Positions 12,401 to 25,785 of a DNA stretch of 64,000 nucleotides are shown here, piece after piece. The position numbers and the translations under genes were made by a program. The stretch comes from Phalacrocorax aristotelis (lineage: Eukaryota > Chordata > Aves > Suliformes > Phalacrocoracidae). The number at the start of each line of letters is the position of its first letter. Position 1 is the first letter of the stretch. Below the pieces are notes generated by a model. That model was not told where the DNA came from. It made no database searches and saw only the letters and a list, made by a program, of their open reading frames with translations. Where the stretch lies: contig NC_134276.1 of NCBI RefSeq assembly GCF_949628215.1, positions 105,376,756 to 105,440,755 on the forward strand. Direction: 5' to 3'.

Positions 12401-14726
12401 AATGGCTACTAAGTGAGTGAAAGAAATCACTCTGCATGTTGTCTTTGGAGTAGACAAAACACTTGAAAGATTTTCAGACTGCTCACAAGGCTGTTCCAAC
12501 AACACTGCTAGCAGCACCCTCGTGGGCTCCAATCCCCTTCCAGGAGGTGCAGTCCCAGCCATGGTCACAGGTTAGGTGTGCCTTTGTGCTGGGACATCTG
12601 GCTCAACAGCAGCTGATCTAGGAACCAGCAAGCACAGGATTGCACGGGAGGGGTCTAACTATATGATCAGACATAGGAAAACTGAAAACAAAAGGGAAAG
12701 CAGAAAAGGAAACCCACAAGACAGTTAATCCAGTCTCAGAAGTTGCATGACCCTGTGCTTAGCATTACTCATCAGTCTGTGGGAGGAGTGCCGAAGTTAT
12801 ATTTTTGTCTAAGAGGTTATAGGCTGGGGACACTGTCACTCCTGCAAGGAGGCTGTGCGTGTGTGGAGTGCGGGCTTAGGCCAGACTGTCCTGTCCTGTC
12901 CCATTCCATTCCTGCTGCTCATCCAGCTGCTGTGATCTTCTTTGTAAACAAGTTCATTATTTGTTTAGGGATTTTTTTCCCTCTTGCTTGCTTCCAGATC
13001 CCTATTTCTTTTAGCATAACAGGAAGGATATCAGACACCTTCAAGATTTGCATTTTTGCAGTTAGCATGGTGGTGTTCCTACTTATTTTTTATAGAAGGA
13101 ATAAGGAAGAAAATTTTCCAATTGCTTTTTCCTATTTCTTTTCATTAGTCACCATGTCATTGCCTGTCTATAGCTGTCCATTACAGCCTTATTATTTGTC
13201 TCCAGCAGAGTATAGTCTCTGTTTACTTGGTTCCTAGTTTTGTTCCTACTTAAAACATTCCCAGTAACCTGAGGGATATCTGCATTCCATTGTGGGTATC
13301 ATACCTGTGTTACAAAGATAACTAATGAAAGACCATGTAAAAAGACTGGCTTTTGTCTCATCTTGTGGTGGTGTTCTGTGAGCAATTCCCTCATTGCTAC
13401 CTTTCTAAGGTAAGACAGAGACAGAAAGAACTCTGATACATTTTTCTTTGAGAAACTGTTTATCGAAGATTGCTTATGGCGCATATCGTTACATTTAGCA
13501 AGTCAGGCATATGCTTGAAGATTCTTTCAGGAAAAAATATTAAATCAGAAAATAATTAAGATTGTAGAAATTAATGAAAAGACAAAGTAAGAGATAGTGG
13601 CCTATTTCAAGCAGAGAGAAACCACAGGAATGTAGTACCAGAGGGCAATTGTGAGGATCTCCATGGGATCTGCATTTTCCATATACATGGCATACACATT
13701 TAGGTTCTATACAAAGGAAGGAAAACAAGTGTTTGCTTAAGGAAAGCTGCAAGGCATTTTTTGCAATTGTTTAACAGGCTAAAACTGTGTTTAATATGGC
13801 ATTATTTCCATCTTTACATATCCGATGTCAAGTTAAGAACATATCGTACTGGTGTAACAAGCTGACTAGAAAGGACAAAACATTTGTATCATGCGTCTTT
13901 GAGTCACGATAGATCATTGCCACGTCATGAAATCTAAACCACAACTGAGGAGGCTAATTTGAATTTAAAAGGCAGCAGATTTTTATAAGAATTACAGAAA
14001 GGTTCAGATGCCACTCGGCCACCAGCGATGGATTCAGACCAATTCAAAGAGGACCTTAACTGGGGAAAGAAGGTTTTCAGAGACAAACAGCTAATAGCTG
14101 TATAATTTCCAGTATATTTCTGTGATTGCTCTGTCCCTTCAAAAATTTACTTGACTGGATTCTAGAAAGGTACTATAATTCTAAAATAATTCTTTTGTTA
14201 AGGTACATTTTTCTCTAAATTATGTGTAGAGCAAGTTTTGCATTTATACTCATTGTGTTCTTGTGAGGTAGGAAAAATCCTACCTAAAAAAAATGTCCGG
14301 CTTTCCTGTTCTATAAATCCAAGGTTAAAAAGTGAGAGTAATAATACACCTGTACAATGGCATGCAAAGAGGGAAAAATAGATACAGTAGTGCTGTTGTT
14401 TGCTTAGTCTATACAGATGTTATCCCCCAAAAAAGTCATCACTTAGAAGTTTAAAAAACTGTATTTTTTTCTATTAGTTAGGCATAGTTCTTTAGTCATA
14501 TTTCCTGATAATAAGCTTACTCCAGCATGGTGAAGAAATGGGCCTGTGTATGAAGCGCTAAATGCAACCAGGCACCAACCTATCACTGATTGTGAAATAA
14601 AGAACCAAGAGTATAAGAATTTAAGTGGAGAAAAACTAGCAGGATAGAAACAGCATTGAAAATTCTTCCCTTTCTATTTAAAGAGGAGTTACAGAAAAGC
14701 CAAAGCCCTAGCTGTACATAAGGAAG
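12401..14726. other. Intergenic DNA, no supported gene
   Basis: The longest frame is a 164-codon + strand frame at 12743-13237, opened by TTG. Its translation has hydrophobic stretches but no recognisable family. It sits in AT-rich DNA without CpG enrichment, so I do not call it a gene. A short TGTCC/ATTCC slippage run lies near 12887-12910. Confidence 0.5.
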
Positions 14727-14929
14727 GACGACTTCACTATGAGAGTGGCCAAGCACTGGCACAGGTGCCCAGGGATGTTGCAGAGTCTCCATCCTCAGAG
14801 ATTTTCAGAAGTCAGCTGGACAAAGCCCCATGTGAGTCTGCACTTAGCCTTATTTTAACTGGGGTTTGGACTACGAAGCCTCCAGAGGTCCCTTCCAACC
14901 TAATTTTTTCTAAGGTTTTGTGATTCTGG
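14727..14929 (+). mobile_element. CR1 LINE, older 3' fragment of another subfamily
   Basis: CR1-type landmarks appear in order: GACTTCACTATGAGAGTGGC, AAGCACTGGCACAGGTGCCC, GAGTCTCCATCCTCAGAGAT, TCAGCTGGACAAAG, GGTTTGGACTAC, CCAGAGGTCCCTTCCAACC, then a decayed GTGATTCTGG tail. The middle segment differs from the 10.35-kb copy (it has the CAACTGGACAAG-type block instead of the GATGTGGCGCTT-type block), so this is a different CR1 subfamily. Degraded motifs indicate an older insertion. There is no coding capacity. Confidence 0.88.
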
Positions 14930-17429
14930 AATATCTCACCAAAATCAGTTCCTGAAGAATTCAAAGTAGCAATAGCTACAGGTTAAATCACAGACTACTG
15001 GGTGTGCTTTCAGTATGCTCCAATGGTGCCATGTCATGAAGGGAGGGCAAGAAAGGTTAATATTTCACTTCCAGCAGCTGGTAGTGTGTAAAGAAGGGCA
15101 AAAGTGAATGGTTACTTTAGTTCACCTAAATGAGTTGTTGGCATATGCAGTTGCCCACTCTTAAAAACGTATTTTAAAACATACTTAAAAACATATAATA
15201 CATTTTAAAATTTATTTTGTGGGCACAGTTTAACATCCATCTTACTCCATGGCTGTGTGTAATATTCTCATAGTCATGCTGTCACTGAAAATCCTTTCAT
15301 GGTGACAGTGTGATGCTGAAATACATACAGTATGGCTACCACAGAGGGACAGAGTCCTTCCTCACCCAGTTCAGGGGGGAGCCACTTTCCAGTGACAGTT
15401 GTGCTCTGCAGGAGCCCTCATATTTCCACCTCAGCTCACTGGGACTACTGAGCATTTGCTTCACAGATGGCTTGAACATGCATGACAAATCTAATGTATT
15501 CTGGGCGTACTTGTGCACACGCAGTAGCCATTTGTCCTGGACTTCTGGGTGTCAGGCAGCCTGGTTTCAGCTATTGCCCCAGCTAGCCTGCCAGCCGTCT
15601 GGAAACCCCCTGACACACAGCCAGACTCTTTTCCCTACCCCCATGCTTCTTTCCTCTTTCAGTTAGCTGTGTGCCGAGGAAGCTTTGGAGGGGTGAGCTC
15701 TTCAATTCCAGAGCATGAAAGGCCCATGATCTTGGCATGCACAGGAGCCAGGTAAGGTTAGGGAAACAGCTCCATGCACCATTTCCTGCAAGGCACAGCT
15801 GTATAAAGACTGGATGAAACTTACTTCTGCACTACTGCTTAAAATAAGCAGTAGGCTACTAGAGCAGGTGTCTGGGGTTTTTATTTAAGGTAAATGTGAT
15901 GTGGCTTGACTGTAACTGAATGGCTGTTTCTTGAAGAGCAGTGTCTTTCCAAAGGAGGGAGCTTATTATTACCATACCAGTAAACTGGTATGGGTAAACA
16001 GGCCATTTAAAATTATTTTTTCCTTACAGCAAATGATCCTAGTCATATAGTCTTGTGAGCATTTTCTGGTCCTTTTGCACTAAGCAAAGGCCAAGCTTGG
16101 AACTCTGTAGTTCTTGACCCTCAGGCTAACAGTGTTACTCTATGATTACACTATTTAATGTAAAATATTGATGACTGAAGAAAGGTTCATTATCAAACCA
16201 AGGTCTATGCTGTCTTCTGTCAGCATGTACCCTGGCAAAGATCCCAGAGTCAATATGAATTTTGTGCAATTACATCCAAAAGAGGCTAAATCCAAACATG
16301 TGGTGCCTTCTCAGCTTTTCTGTTGAGAGGAAGAGACAGAGAGAGGGGTTGAATTTCAAGGCCCAAAACTGTAGGATAAACAAAGCAGGAATCCTCTGAT
16401 TGACTGTTCCATTTCTGGGGTCTTCTGGCAGCAGGCATAATTTACAGTGTCCTATGAACTCATCGATGGAAAATTGGCATGTCTGCCACCTATACTTGTG
16501 CATCTGTTATTCTATTTCTTTTGAGATCACTAACCACTGTTAGGAATCTGGAATAAATGTGTACCTAGAAGAAGTAGTAAGAAAAAATACTTACCAAGTC
16601 GTGACTATTACTTGGAAACTTTTGCACATGTAACTAGAGAGAATATTACAAAAAGATTGTGGGGTTTTTTACAGATTTTGAAAGTGAAGAAAGCACTTGA
16701 GTCACCACCAAGAAAAGAAAAACAACCCAAGAGGAAAAGACCACCTACAACTGATGAGGGGCCAGACACCTGCCTTTAATTGAGTGCCTAAAGAAAACAG
16801 TATATGGCCACCCTTTAACTTGCAATGAGTTCTGACTTGCTTTGACACAAGCTATGTGGACTGCCATGTGTGCTGTTAGTTGACGGTAAGAAGGAAATTC
16901 TTATGCTAGAGCATGTTACGTATTTGTGCAGACATGAAGCGTGGTCCAAAATGTGAAAATGAGAATAAAATCCTGCCTGGCTGAAGAAAAAATGTGAAAA
17001 TGTGCAGTACAGGATACACTGGACAGGTATACTAATCCTATTGATTGAAGGGTAACAGTGTAAGTGCCTTTGTCACAAAACTGCTCATTCTGTGTCTTTC
17101 TACTCCTTCCTGATGCTAATGAGGGAGAAGATAGTGATTTGATGATCTAGTATGGAAAAATACATTACTTGCTTACCTGCTTGGAATTGAAGGAAACGCA
17201 GGTGCAAGAACAGAAAAGGTCAAACTTAGTCCTGATTTTTTTTTTTAATCTCAGGCTGCCTCCCTTCATCGTTTCCTACAAAGTTGTATTTCTGACACTT
17301 TTTCCTGAAGAGTTTATCCTAAATATGTCGTGGCCAAGATCCTAGCCCACTTTGCATTCCTACCTTTCTATCACTGCTAGAAATATTACTGCCCTTCTGT
17401 CCTACTGAATTAGAAAAAAGCTGTCGTTT
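14930..17429. other. Intergenic DNA with one strong inverted repeat
   Basis: No gene is supported. The only structure I noted is a perfect 10-bp inverted repeat with a 2-bp spacer at 15972-15993. The segment 15360-15760 is somewhat less AT-rich and opens short + strand frames (up to 118 codons), without recognisable domains. Confidence 0.5.
15972..15993. repeat. Perfect inverted repeat, 10-bp arms
   Basis: CCATACCAGT and ACTGGTATGG are exact reverse complements separated by AA. It could form a small hairpin or be a dimeric protein-binding site. No flanking motif identifies a partner. Confidence 0.85.
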
Positions 17430-17800
17430 GTGACTGCTTTCTCCATCACCTCACACACCTAGCTCTTCTCCACTCTCCTCTCAAGCTATTTCCAAGACCT
17501 TGTTCCACTGTCCAAACAGCTTTCCTCTCTTCCCTCATCTCTCCCCATCACAGCCTTCTCTCTTCTTCTTGAATGCATGAGTGCACACGCGCTTTCTGCC
17601 AAAATCATCTTAATAGCTGCTTGTTCTGCCTGACAAACCTGCCTCCTCAGGCCCTTCATTGCCTTCCCCTTCACTACCTAATCTGCCCAAGCTCTTACTG
17701 AAAGCCAGTAGGCCTCTCAGCTCTGCCTTCCTGTCCTGCTCCCACATACTCCACCCCCTTGCCAGCCATGCAAACTGCCCTTTTAGCTTCCTCTCATACC
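17430..17800 (+). repeat. Pyrimidine-rich (C/T) tract
   Basis: The + strand is enriched in C and T over about 370 bp (CTCTTCTCC, CTTCCCTCATCTCTCCCC and similar words). The bias produces overlapping minus-strand frames of 60-65 codons with arginine and glutamate-rich translations, which I treat as compositional artefacts. Confidence 0.6.
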
Positions 17801-20489
17801 AGCTCACCTGTTGACATTAATGCTGTGCATTAATGTGCATTCATTGTGCATACACAAGGAATAATGTTTTTATACTACTGTACAAAAGCCATGTTTTTGT
17901 CCTCCTATAAAGGGACTAAATAGTAGCTTGATGAAAACTGCCAGTATCTGGTCTATTAATTAAATAATTTGCTACAGTTTGAAGAGTACATTATTTTTTA
18001 AACCAGTGCCATCACATATTCAGACAGTGAACCTACTAATTCATGTTAATGCCATTACTTCACTCATGGGCCTTTTCCAGTCCTCCTTTCTGCTGTTGCT
18101 ATGTATTTGGCGTCTTGATCTCGAAAGTATTTTCCTTTTATTTTGCTGTCGTAGTTACTGTTGTGCAGTATCTGTAACAGGTAGCTCAAGATAAAGAAAA
18201 GAGATGCAATTCCTGGGAGAGAAAACCACAAGTCTAGAGTGAACATAGCTAGGAGAGGAAACTTAGCACCAGTTAATTGACTTTAGGCCAGGTATGGATT
18301 TATTTCCTTTGCAGTTTATTTTGTAAATCCAAAATCCCTAAAAGACTACAAGCTTTGATTAGATACAAGGGTTTTTTAAACCTGGACAATGATGTTACTG
18401 CATCATAATTTATGCTTACAGCCCTGTGTTAAGTTGCTTTGGACTTACTTCAGAGAACAAATAATGTCAGCTGTTCATTGTACATTTTGCCTTGTATAAC
18501 AAGGGTCTTGGCTAAATGCCATCATGACATTTCTGGTCTAAAACTGCTATTCTTTTAAACCAGAATCCATCAGATCATAGCAGTATGGGATCAGGACAAA
18601 AGGAGCCCTAGTTATGTGTAATTTTAAGTCTGTAACAGTCACCAGATGACTCACTAGGATGTTGACATTGCTCAGTTAGTAAATAAAGCCCTCAACCTTT
18701 CAATTATATATGTTTGGGAAGATCCCTAGGATTGTACAAAGTTGCACTGGAGGTGGAGAAGTTATTCTTGGTATATATTTACGTGTAAATTAACGTATAG
18801 TTCATTTAAGGCTAAGGTCTGAGTGTATTTCCATACGAAGCGAGAAATGTGAGCTAAGGTTTTTAGCGTGCTTTGTATTTGCAAGCTGCTCCCATAAAGG
18901 TAATTAGTTTGCAAGAGATCTCCAGTGTGTTTGATATGAGAGACACAAACAGGTCTTTCATCATGCTCGTTATACAAAAGTAATCTTTATATCAAGTACC
19001 GACTGATAATGCTAATAGCTATGATAAAACACAGTATAATGAGAAGTGCTTTCCAACAAACTACAGTAAATCATGCAAAGCAATTGACTTAAAAGGGGTA
19101 TTCCGAATCCTTTCATTATACTTTTGCAAAGCAACATCATTGCAAGTTGGATTTTGTAGTAAGTGTACAGTGCAGGAGGCCTTGAGAAGGAGGAAAATTG
19201 GGCTTTGCATTCTGCTAGATGAAGACTGCTTAATCTTTCAGAACTTCCCAGCCGTGGGCAGAGATATCATTTTACAATGACTATTGTATGAGAACAAATG
19301 CAAAGGCTTTTAGATAGACCTCTATGTAGCAGTGATGCCAGACACTATTTTCTTCTCATCTTACGGCATTAAAAGATGATGTAAAACAGGATGTAAATGA
19401 TCTTGAATTTTCTGAAAATACTAGCAGGTCATTTTATTTAAAGAGAAACCATTATTTAAAAACAAAGGACAGATTCTTAAGAGTTACATGCAAGATTGGT
19501 CTAACTGAAAGATAGGAGAAATATTTTTATGTTATCTTTAGTTTGATCCTTTGCTTGACTCTTTTTTAATAAAATGTTTGTTTCTTCTGATGCTGCTTTA
19601 GCATTTGGAAAGCAGTCTCTAACCATTTCTTCTAAGAGTAAAATTGAATAGAAAAGAGTTTGTAGGGTCTGGAGTAAGAGTAGAATTATAAAGGAGAGAG
19701 CTTGTAGGACAGGTCTACAACTACAAGGTTTTTGCATTTTTGTTTCTGTGAGACATTCATGAGAAAGGAAAATACTTTAAAAATGCATTCCATATACTGA
19801 AAAAATAGCAAAAGGGGTTCAGGGTGGACAGGTTTCAATGATCCAAAGTCCAGCGAACTCAACTGAGATGCTGATGCTGACTCCAGCAGAATTATTTTTA
19901 TCACTTGTTTCACATTAATAATTTCACATTTCATTTATAAATTTTTTAACTCTACGATATATTTTAAATAAAAATAAACACACTAAATCCCATAAAATTT
20001 CTATGCTTTTTATGTTTTTTTAATTGCCACCGTAAGCTTTGGATATATCTCAGTGTCAGGAGAGGTTATCATTGTTTATGCTGAATGTTCTGAAAACAAA
20101 AAGGATAGGTGAAACGAAAAGGAATATACTTTTCTCCAGCTTACACACTGATGAGTTTTGTTGTACCAGATTCTTTTGTTAATGTTGTTCCCCTCTGTGT
20201 TATTTTCCATTCCCTGTGGCACAAACGTTATATTTTCCACATGATCTCCTGAAGAGAACAACACTTTCCCACCTTCCAACTATTGTGAAAGAGGTATCAA
20301 TACACATTGATAATATAGATTAATGAAATACCCTTAATCTCAGACTTCTCAGGAGAAGAATCATAGGAATAACTGAGACAGCAAGGAGTCCTGAGCTACC
20401 CTTCCTCTGTCCCACGTTTCTCCAGCATGTGCATTTCAGCTATTGTATATCCGACCCTTCCACCTCTCGGTTAGTTTCCTAGAATACTC
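17801..20489. other. Intergenic AT-rich DNA, nothing recognised
   Basis: No gene, repeat family or regulatory cluster is recognisable. Frames are below 85 codons. Confidence 0.55.
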
Positions 20490-21215
20490 TGACCACACAC
20501 ATGTAACTATCCGGGCCCTGGGGGCACTGTTAGCCCTGCCTGCCCCTGCACAGTCCCCTGGGTCTCCCCCCACCTGCCCATGGTGCAGGACGCCATCTCA
20601 GCCCCCCGGAGCCATCAGCCCCTGCTCCAGCAATGCTGCCGTGGGGCCGGTCTCCAGCTCCCCGCAGCCCAGCTCTGTTCGGCCATGGATCCCGCAAGCC
20701 AGGCCCACCCATGGGCCTACATCCCAGACCATCCCCATTCCTGGGGCCCTGTCCATCAGTCTCTGCACCTGATCCTGGCCCTGACCGCTGGACTGACTTC
20801 CCAGCTTGACCCCAGACCTGCCTCATCACCATGACATTGCCTTACGGTCAGGACTCCTGGGCAAATCTGGCCACCACCTCCAAGTCCATCCTGCTTCCTC
20901 ACTCAGGGGGGACAGGCCCTGCCGGCCGCGGGGTCACTCCCAGCTGCCCTCCCTTGGGGAGCAGCCCTGCTCTCGCTGCTCCCTGGCAGTTATTTCCCCT
21001 TCATAAGGAACCTAAATATCTTCTTGCCGTGTGTTGAATTTCCACCTTCCCAAGCTGAGGCACCTACACAGGGACCCACCGTCAGCACGGCAGGAGCTGT
21101 GGCACAACAGCAGCGCAGGGCGCTCAGCACAGCCAGGCAAGCATGGGGCTGCGTGTTCGCCCTTGTCAGTGCTGGCCAAAGACCTTTAACACCCGTGCAC
21201 GGTGGAGCAGCTTAA
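20490..21215. other. C-rich, GC-rich island inside the AT-rich desert
   Basis: Base composition changes sharply near 20490 and returns to AT-rich by about 21215. The + strand is dominated by CCC runs and by repeated CTG/CC words (CCCTGCC, GACC, CAGCCC). CpGs are present but not dense, so it is not a typical promoter island. Frames of 60-109 codons open in several phases at once, as expected from the composition, and none has a recognisable domain. It could be a decayed GC-rich retroelement, an lncRNA exon, or a locally gene-converted segment. Confidence 0.5.
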
Positions 21216-24200
21216 GAGACCCATCCAAGTTAGATCACATAAACCTCAAGAGACAGGAAGATAGAGAATCCAGGCAATCCTTCAAGGAACATCCTACTGG
21301 AACATTTAACAATGCTATTTATGTTTCATAAAAGGTCCAGCAAGTCACTGTAAGGGGGATCTATGCCCCTAAATGCCTAATAACTCACGTGAAGTACCTG
21401 GATTTTCTTGGAAAGCACCTACAAAGTGCCAGAAAAACGCCAAATATAAAAAAATACATACATTCTCATAAAGAACAGTAATCATTTGCAGTTGCCGGGG
21501 AATGAACTACACTGTCCCACAGGATTTTCTTCCTCAGAAGGTGACAGTGCTGTTTCTGACCAAGAAGTTGAGTACTGTCTCAAGAAAAGCTAGGAAGGAA
21601 ATTGGACCTTTCTCAGAAAATTTTGGTGCAGTTACCTTGCATCTGGGGCCCAGATTGTTGTTCTGTGGAGATGGGAGCTGTGATGGGTGACTAGAGCTGC
21701 TGGACCGGCTTACCTCTGCACCATGGTGTTTGTTGGACACCTTAACCTGAATTTTGAATGAAAGCAGCTGTAAAAAAATTATACTTGCAGGGAAAAGAAG
21801 AAAATCAAGACAACTAAAGCATGCTTCCAGACATTTCCCGGCTTTCCACTTCAACTGACCTGACTGCCTTACCGACTACCATTCTCCCAGATTTCTGCTT
21901 TGAATATGTGCCTTAGTCAGTGTTAAAGACATTATTGTTAATTACGTGTGGAAAGCCTAAAGCTTCAATTTTGAGAAACAGATGAGGTTTGTACCTGACT
22001 GAAACTAAATATCTATTCTAAGCAGAACTAAATGAAAAACAGGGAAAAGCCATACACCAACACTGAACCTACTCCTCTTCTAGCCAACAGAAGTCTTCAC
22101 AATTATATGGCATGAGCTAGGCTTGTCTGCTATAGTCAATTTGTAGACAGTAATATTTTTCTTTTCTTATAACTGTGTTGCACCATGTTACATGAAGTGT
22201 GTGTAAAATAACTCAGAAATGCAACAGCAAGGTGACATAATACCGTGCAAAAATGTGAGTAATGGAGTTTTAAAATAGCATGCTAAGTAGGGTCATCCCT
22301 AACTTTAACAAATTTCTTAGATGTACCTTTAAAGCCATGCTCCTACGCCTCTCTCTAGGCTGAAGGCAAGTGAACCATGTGTGAAGAGTGAGTAAAACCA
22401 TGCAGATATGATGATTTAACTTTTTTCTAGTGGTCAGAAATGTGATTCAGTGGTGACAAAAGCAAGAAGGCAGTAAGGCTACTAGCTTTCCCAACCCACT
22501 GTGCTTGTGAAATCCCCCACCCTACACTGAGAAAGATTCCTCTCTGCCAGTGTTCCCAATCCATCCACGGAAAGCAGCGTGATCAAAAGGAAAGGTATTT
22601 TCTGTGATAGAAAATCTGACCGCAGTTCACTGAAAAATAAGGCAACTCTGATAACTTTATCTCTTCTTGGAGTTCGGCAGTATCTAATAAGGCAGGTTGG
22701 CAACCTAAGAATTTAATTTTAATGAAAGTTATATTTTAAATTATGTTGTCACTGTTTCCAATGAAGTTTCATATAGTGTTTTAACAGAAGATAGATTCTG
22801 CTCATTATTTAGTTTGTTTTATGATTAGTTTTAAATAGACCTTTTTGGTCCCTAGTTAATTTTCTCTCTGAGGGGTTTTTTGAATCCCTGCAACTGAAAA
22901 CACTCTCTCTCTCAGAGATTAGATTACCATCAAGTGACCCTTCTTTGTCAGAGCCACCTGCCTGATGAAATGGTTTCTTGCTACAAGCACTGGTAGCAAG
23001 GCAGAAGTTATAAAGCGAGGGAGTTACTGGGCCTCATTGCCTAACCCTCTGCATTTTCCATAAAGCCTGTAAATCATCCAGGTTTTCAGTGTTACTAATT
23101 CTGATTGCTCTCGCTGTCATCCAGAAGGCACTAATCCAAGATCTAATCAAACAGCAGAGGTTCTCAGCTTAAAACACAAAACTACTCCTTTTAAGAGCTA
23201 GATTAGTTGCATCTAGAAAATACCTTTTACTGCTACAAAGGTACAGAAGTTAATGCTTGTTCATTTACTCCACTTCTTTCAATGAATTGAAATCAAAGAA
23301 AGGAGAATTAATGATGAAGGTTTTAGTAACCAACAATCATTATTCACTTTTTTAATTTTACCTCACCAAAAAACAAATACTCTTTCAGCTTTTTAGAATG
23401 AAAGTTTATGTTTTTCTGACTCACCAGCTTCATAAATATCCTTTGTACTCCTGTCACAGAGGTAGTAAATTCAAAGCCAAAATTGGATGCTACCAACCCA
23501 AGACTTCTGCAAATTATTCTGCACCTTCTTGAAATAGTCAAATCACAGTCAGAAATGATGCTTAATTAGACCTACTTACTCTCCACTAGAGTCACTTATT
23601 TACACTTCACTAATAGGGATTAAAACCTGGAATGTATACAGAGCATAAAGTTTTTGTTAAAACTTACATAAAACAAGCAAGCTCTCCAGAAACCTGTAAA
23701 AAGAACTCATCCAGTTCTTTTAACCCTTGAGCTATACAAAGTCATGTTTAATCGGTATTGCACTAGTAGCTCCAGTGTTGCAAAGACTTGTGGGTGTTTT
23801 TTAATGTTTCATATAGTAAGTTTTGCAATTTTTCTTTTTTTAAACTTCTACCTCCTAAAACCAACTATGTCCTTGAACATCAACAGTGAAAAAATAAGTT
23901 TCCAAGCCTTTAAAATTATAGAGGGAAGCTGAAAAACACAGGAAGAGCATTGTAATATATTAGAAACAAAACAAAGAAATTAGAACAAGATTATGAATTG
24001 CTTTTTATAAAGTGTAATGATTTCAAAGAAGAATGGAAGTTAATGTGTATATTTAAATCTGATGAGACATCAACATGGTTTACCTATTCACTTTTCAGAG
24101 TAATTCTTTTCAGCCTGTAGAGTTGAAAACTGGTGCTTATCTCATTAACCCTATCAGGAGTGGCATCAGTGTAGGTTTAATCAGAATCATGCCTCCTGGA

Positions 24201-25554
24201 ACGGCAGTGCTGCATTTCAGTACTGATTCAGTTGCCAAAACACAGGTGTTCAGGGACATTTGAGATGCCCTAGAGATCCCACCTGGCCCCTAACTGCTGA
24301 TCCAGAGGACACAAGTTTCCCATAGGACCTTTGCTAGTGCTGCCAACCCTGCATGGATGTCACAGCTACTCCAAGGCATTTCCAGTGACACAGCATGCTT
24401 ATGCGTAGGCAACTGAATCCTGCTGTTTTGGACTGCCCCTGCACAGCACCAAGCCTTCTGAAATGCTGTTGTAATCAGCAAGTAAGAGTGGGATTGCTTT
24501 TAGCTTTTCTACTTTTTCAGCCTTGAGGTTTTCTTCATGCAGATCACCTGCCTGTTCAGCTACAAGTAAAAAGGTCTCAGCGATCTTGGATGGTGAAAAG
24601 AATTAATAGAACTTTAAAATTCAGAACTTGTGAGCCAACAAATGATTTTTAAAGTGTGATATATGCTACATACATCCTTATTTATGAAGGTCCACATGAG
24701 GAACAAAACATGCAAAGGTTTTATTGGTGAGGAAGGAAGCTGTTTAAGAGACTTGTCTCCCCACCCTTAAATAAAAGTTGGAAAAACACAGCTAAACTGT
24801 CTTAAAAGAGAAAAACAGCTCCATTTTATTGATGTTTCTGAAAGTTTTTCATGACCTTCTCTAGGAAAGCACAGAAACACAAGCCTTGCACAGTGACTGC
24901 ACACACTCAGGAATTGAGGCAGGTACTCCTAAAGGTTTTTTGATTTTGAATGTCATTAATTGGGGTGTGAATTAAAACAGAAATGTGCATATAGCTTCCA
25001 GATGTTTTATTCTCCAGGTTTACATGGTTCTTCTGGGGACCGGCTACTTCTGTGGGAAAAGAAAGCTTGGAAGTAGGAGTTCTGTATGACTTGTTTCACT
25101 GAGCCAGTAAACCTCACTGGGACAGTGGCTAACGTTGGCCACTCTCCATCGCAAGGAGGTCTACAATGACATTACAGACTTCTTACTTTGCTGGTGGAGG
25201 ATGTAACTGTGTAGAAACCCAAAGGAGAAAAAAAAGAAAGAAAAGACAAGGAATAACAAGACAAGAATATTTAGAGCTGGAAAGGGTGGTGAGAGGAAAG
25301 GCTTCCAAAAAATAGAGGTAAAGCCAGAGAAATTACTCAATCCTTAGGCTGCTCTGGAAGGCATAAAGCAGAGCAAAGCCTCCCTCTCAGTCATTAGATG
25401 CCTGGTGCCACAAAACTGTGTTGAGAAAATGTTCTAATGAATTGTACACAGTGAAAGGAGACAAGGTTAATACATAGTAAAATGCACCTGTTGACAAGTA
25501 CTTTAGTTTTGACTATGAAAGTGCTTTATAGGGTAATAACTGTTCAGTAGCAAA
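21216..25554. other. Intergenic DNA, nothing recognised
   Basis: AT-rich sequence with short open frames only (the longest, about 106 codons, is on the minus strand at 21534-21854). No repeat family or CpG cluster was identified. Confidence 0.5.
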
Positions 25555-25785
25555 CTTAAAAAAAAAATAATGGAGGTTTAATAACACTAATCATGTCATT
25601 GTTATTAAAGGATTTAGCGTGTTTTAAAATTGAAAGCTTAAACTCCCCAGCAGAGAACAAATTATTTGACCGATTCTGCAAATGCATGTTTAACACTTTC
25701 TGGCTACTTTAACATTAGCGAGTAATTTGATGCTGTAAGGGCAGATGGTGCTTAGTCCCCTACATGTGCATTGCATGCAATACAG
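25555..25785. other. Possible conserved non-coding element
   Basis: This AT-rich block is dense in homeobox/POU-type words (TTTAATAACACTAATCATG, ATTATTTGACC, ATGCATGTTTAAC) and ends with the perfect 12-bp palindrome ATTGCATGCAAT at 25770-25781. The texture resembles developmental enhancers found in vertebrate gene deserts. This is inference from word content only. Cross-species alignment is the deciding test. Confidence 0.2.

Noticed and set aside
12012..12437. 141-codon minus-strand hydrophobic frame
   Set aside because: It results from the purine-rich + strand; the Ser/Phe/Leu-rich translation is a compositional artefact.
12743..13237. 164-codon + strand frame with hydrophobic segments
   Set aside because: It starts at TTG and has no ATG-led gene structure, promoter island or recognisable family. 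It may be chance in T-rich DNA.
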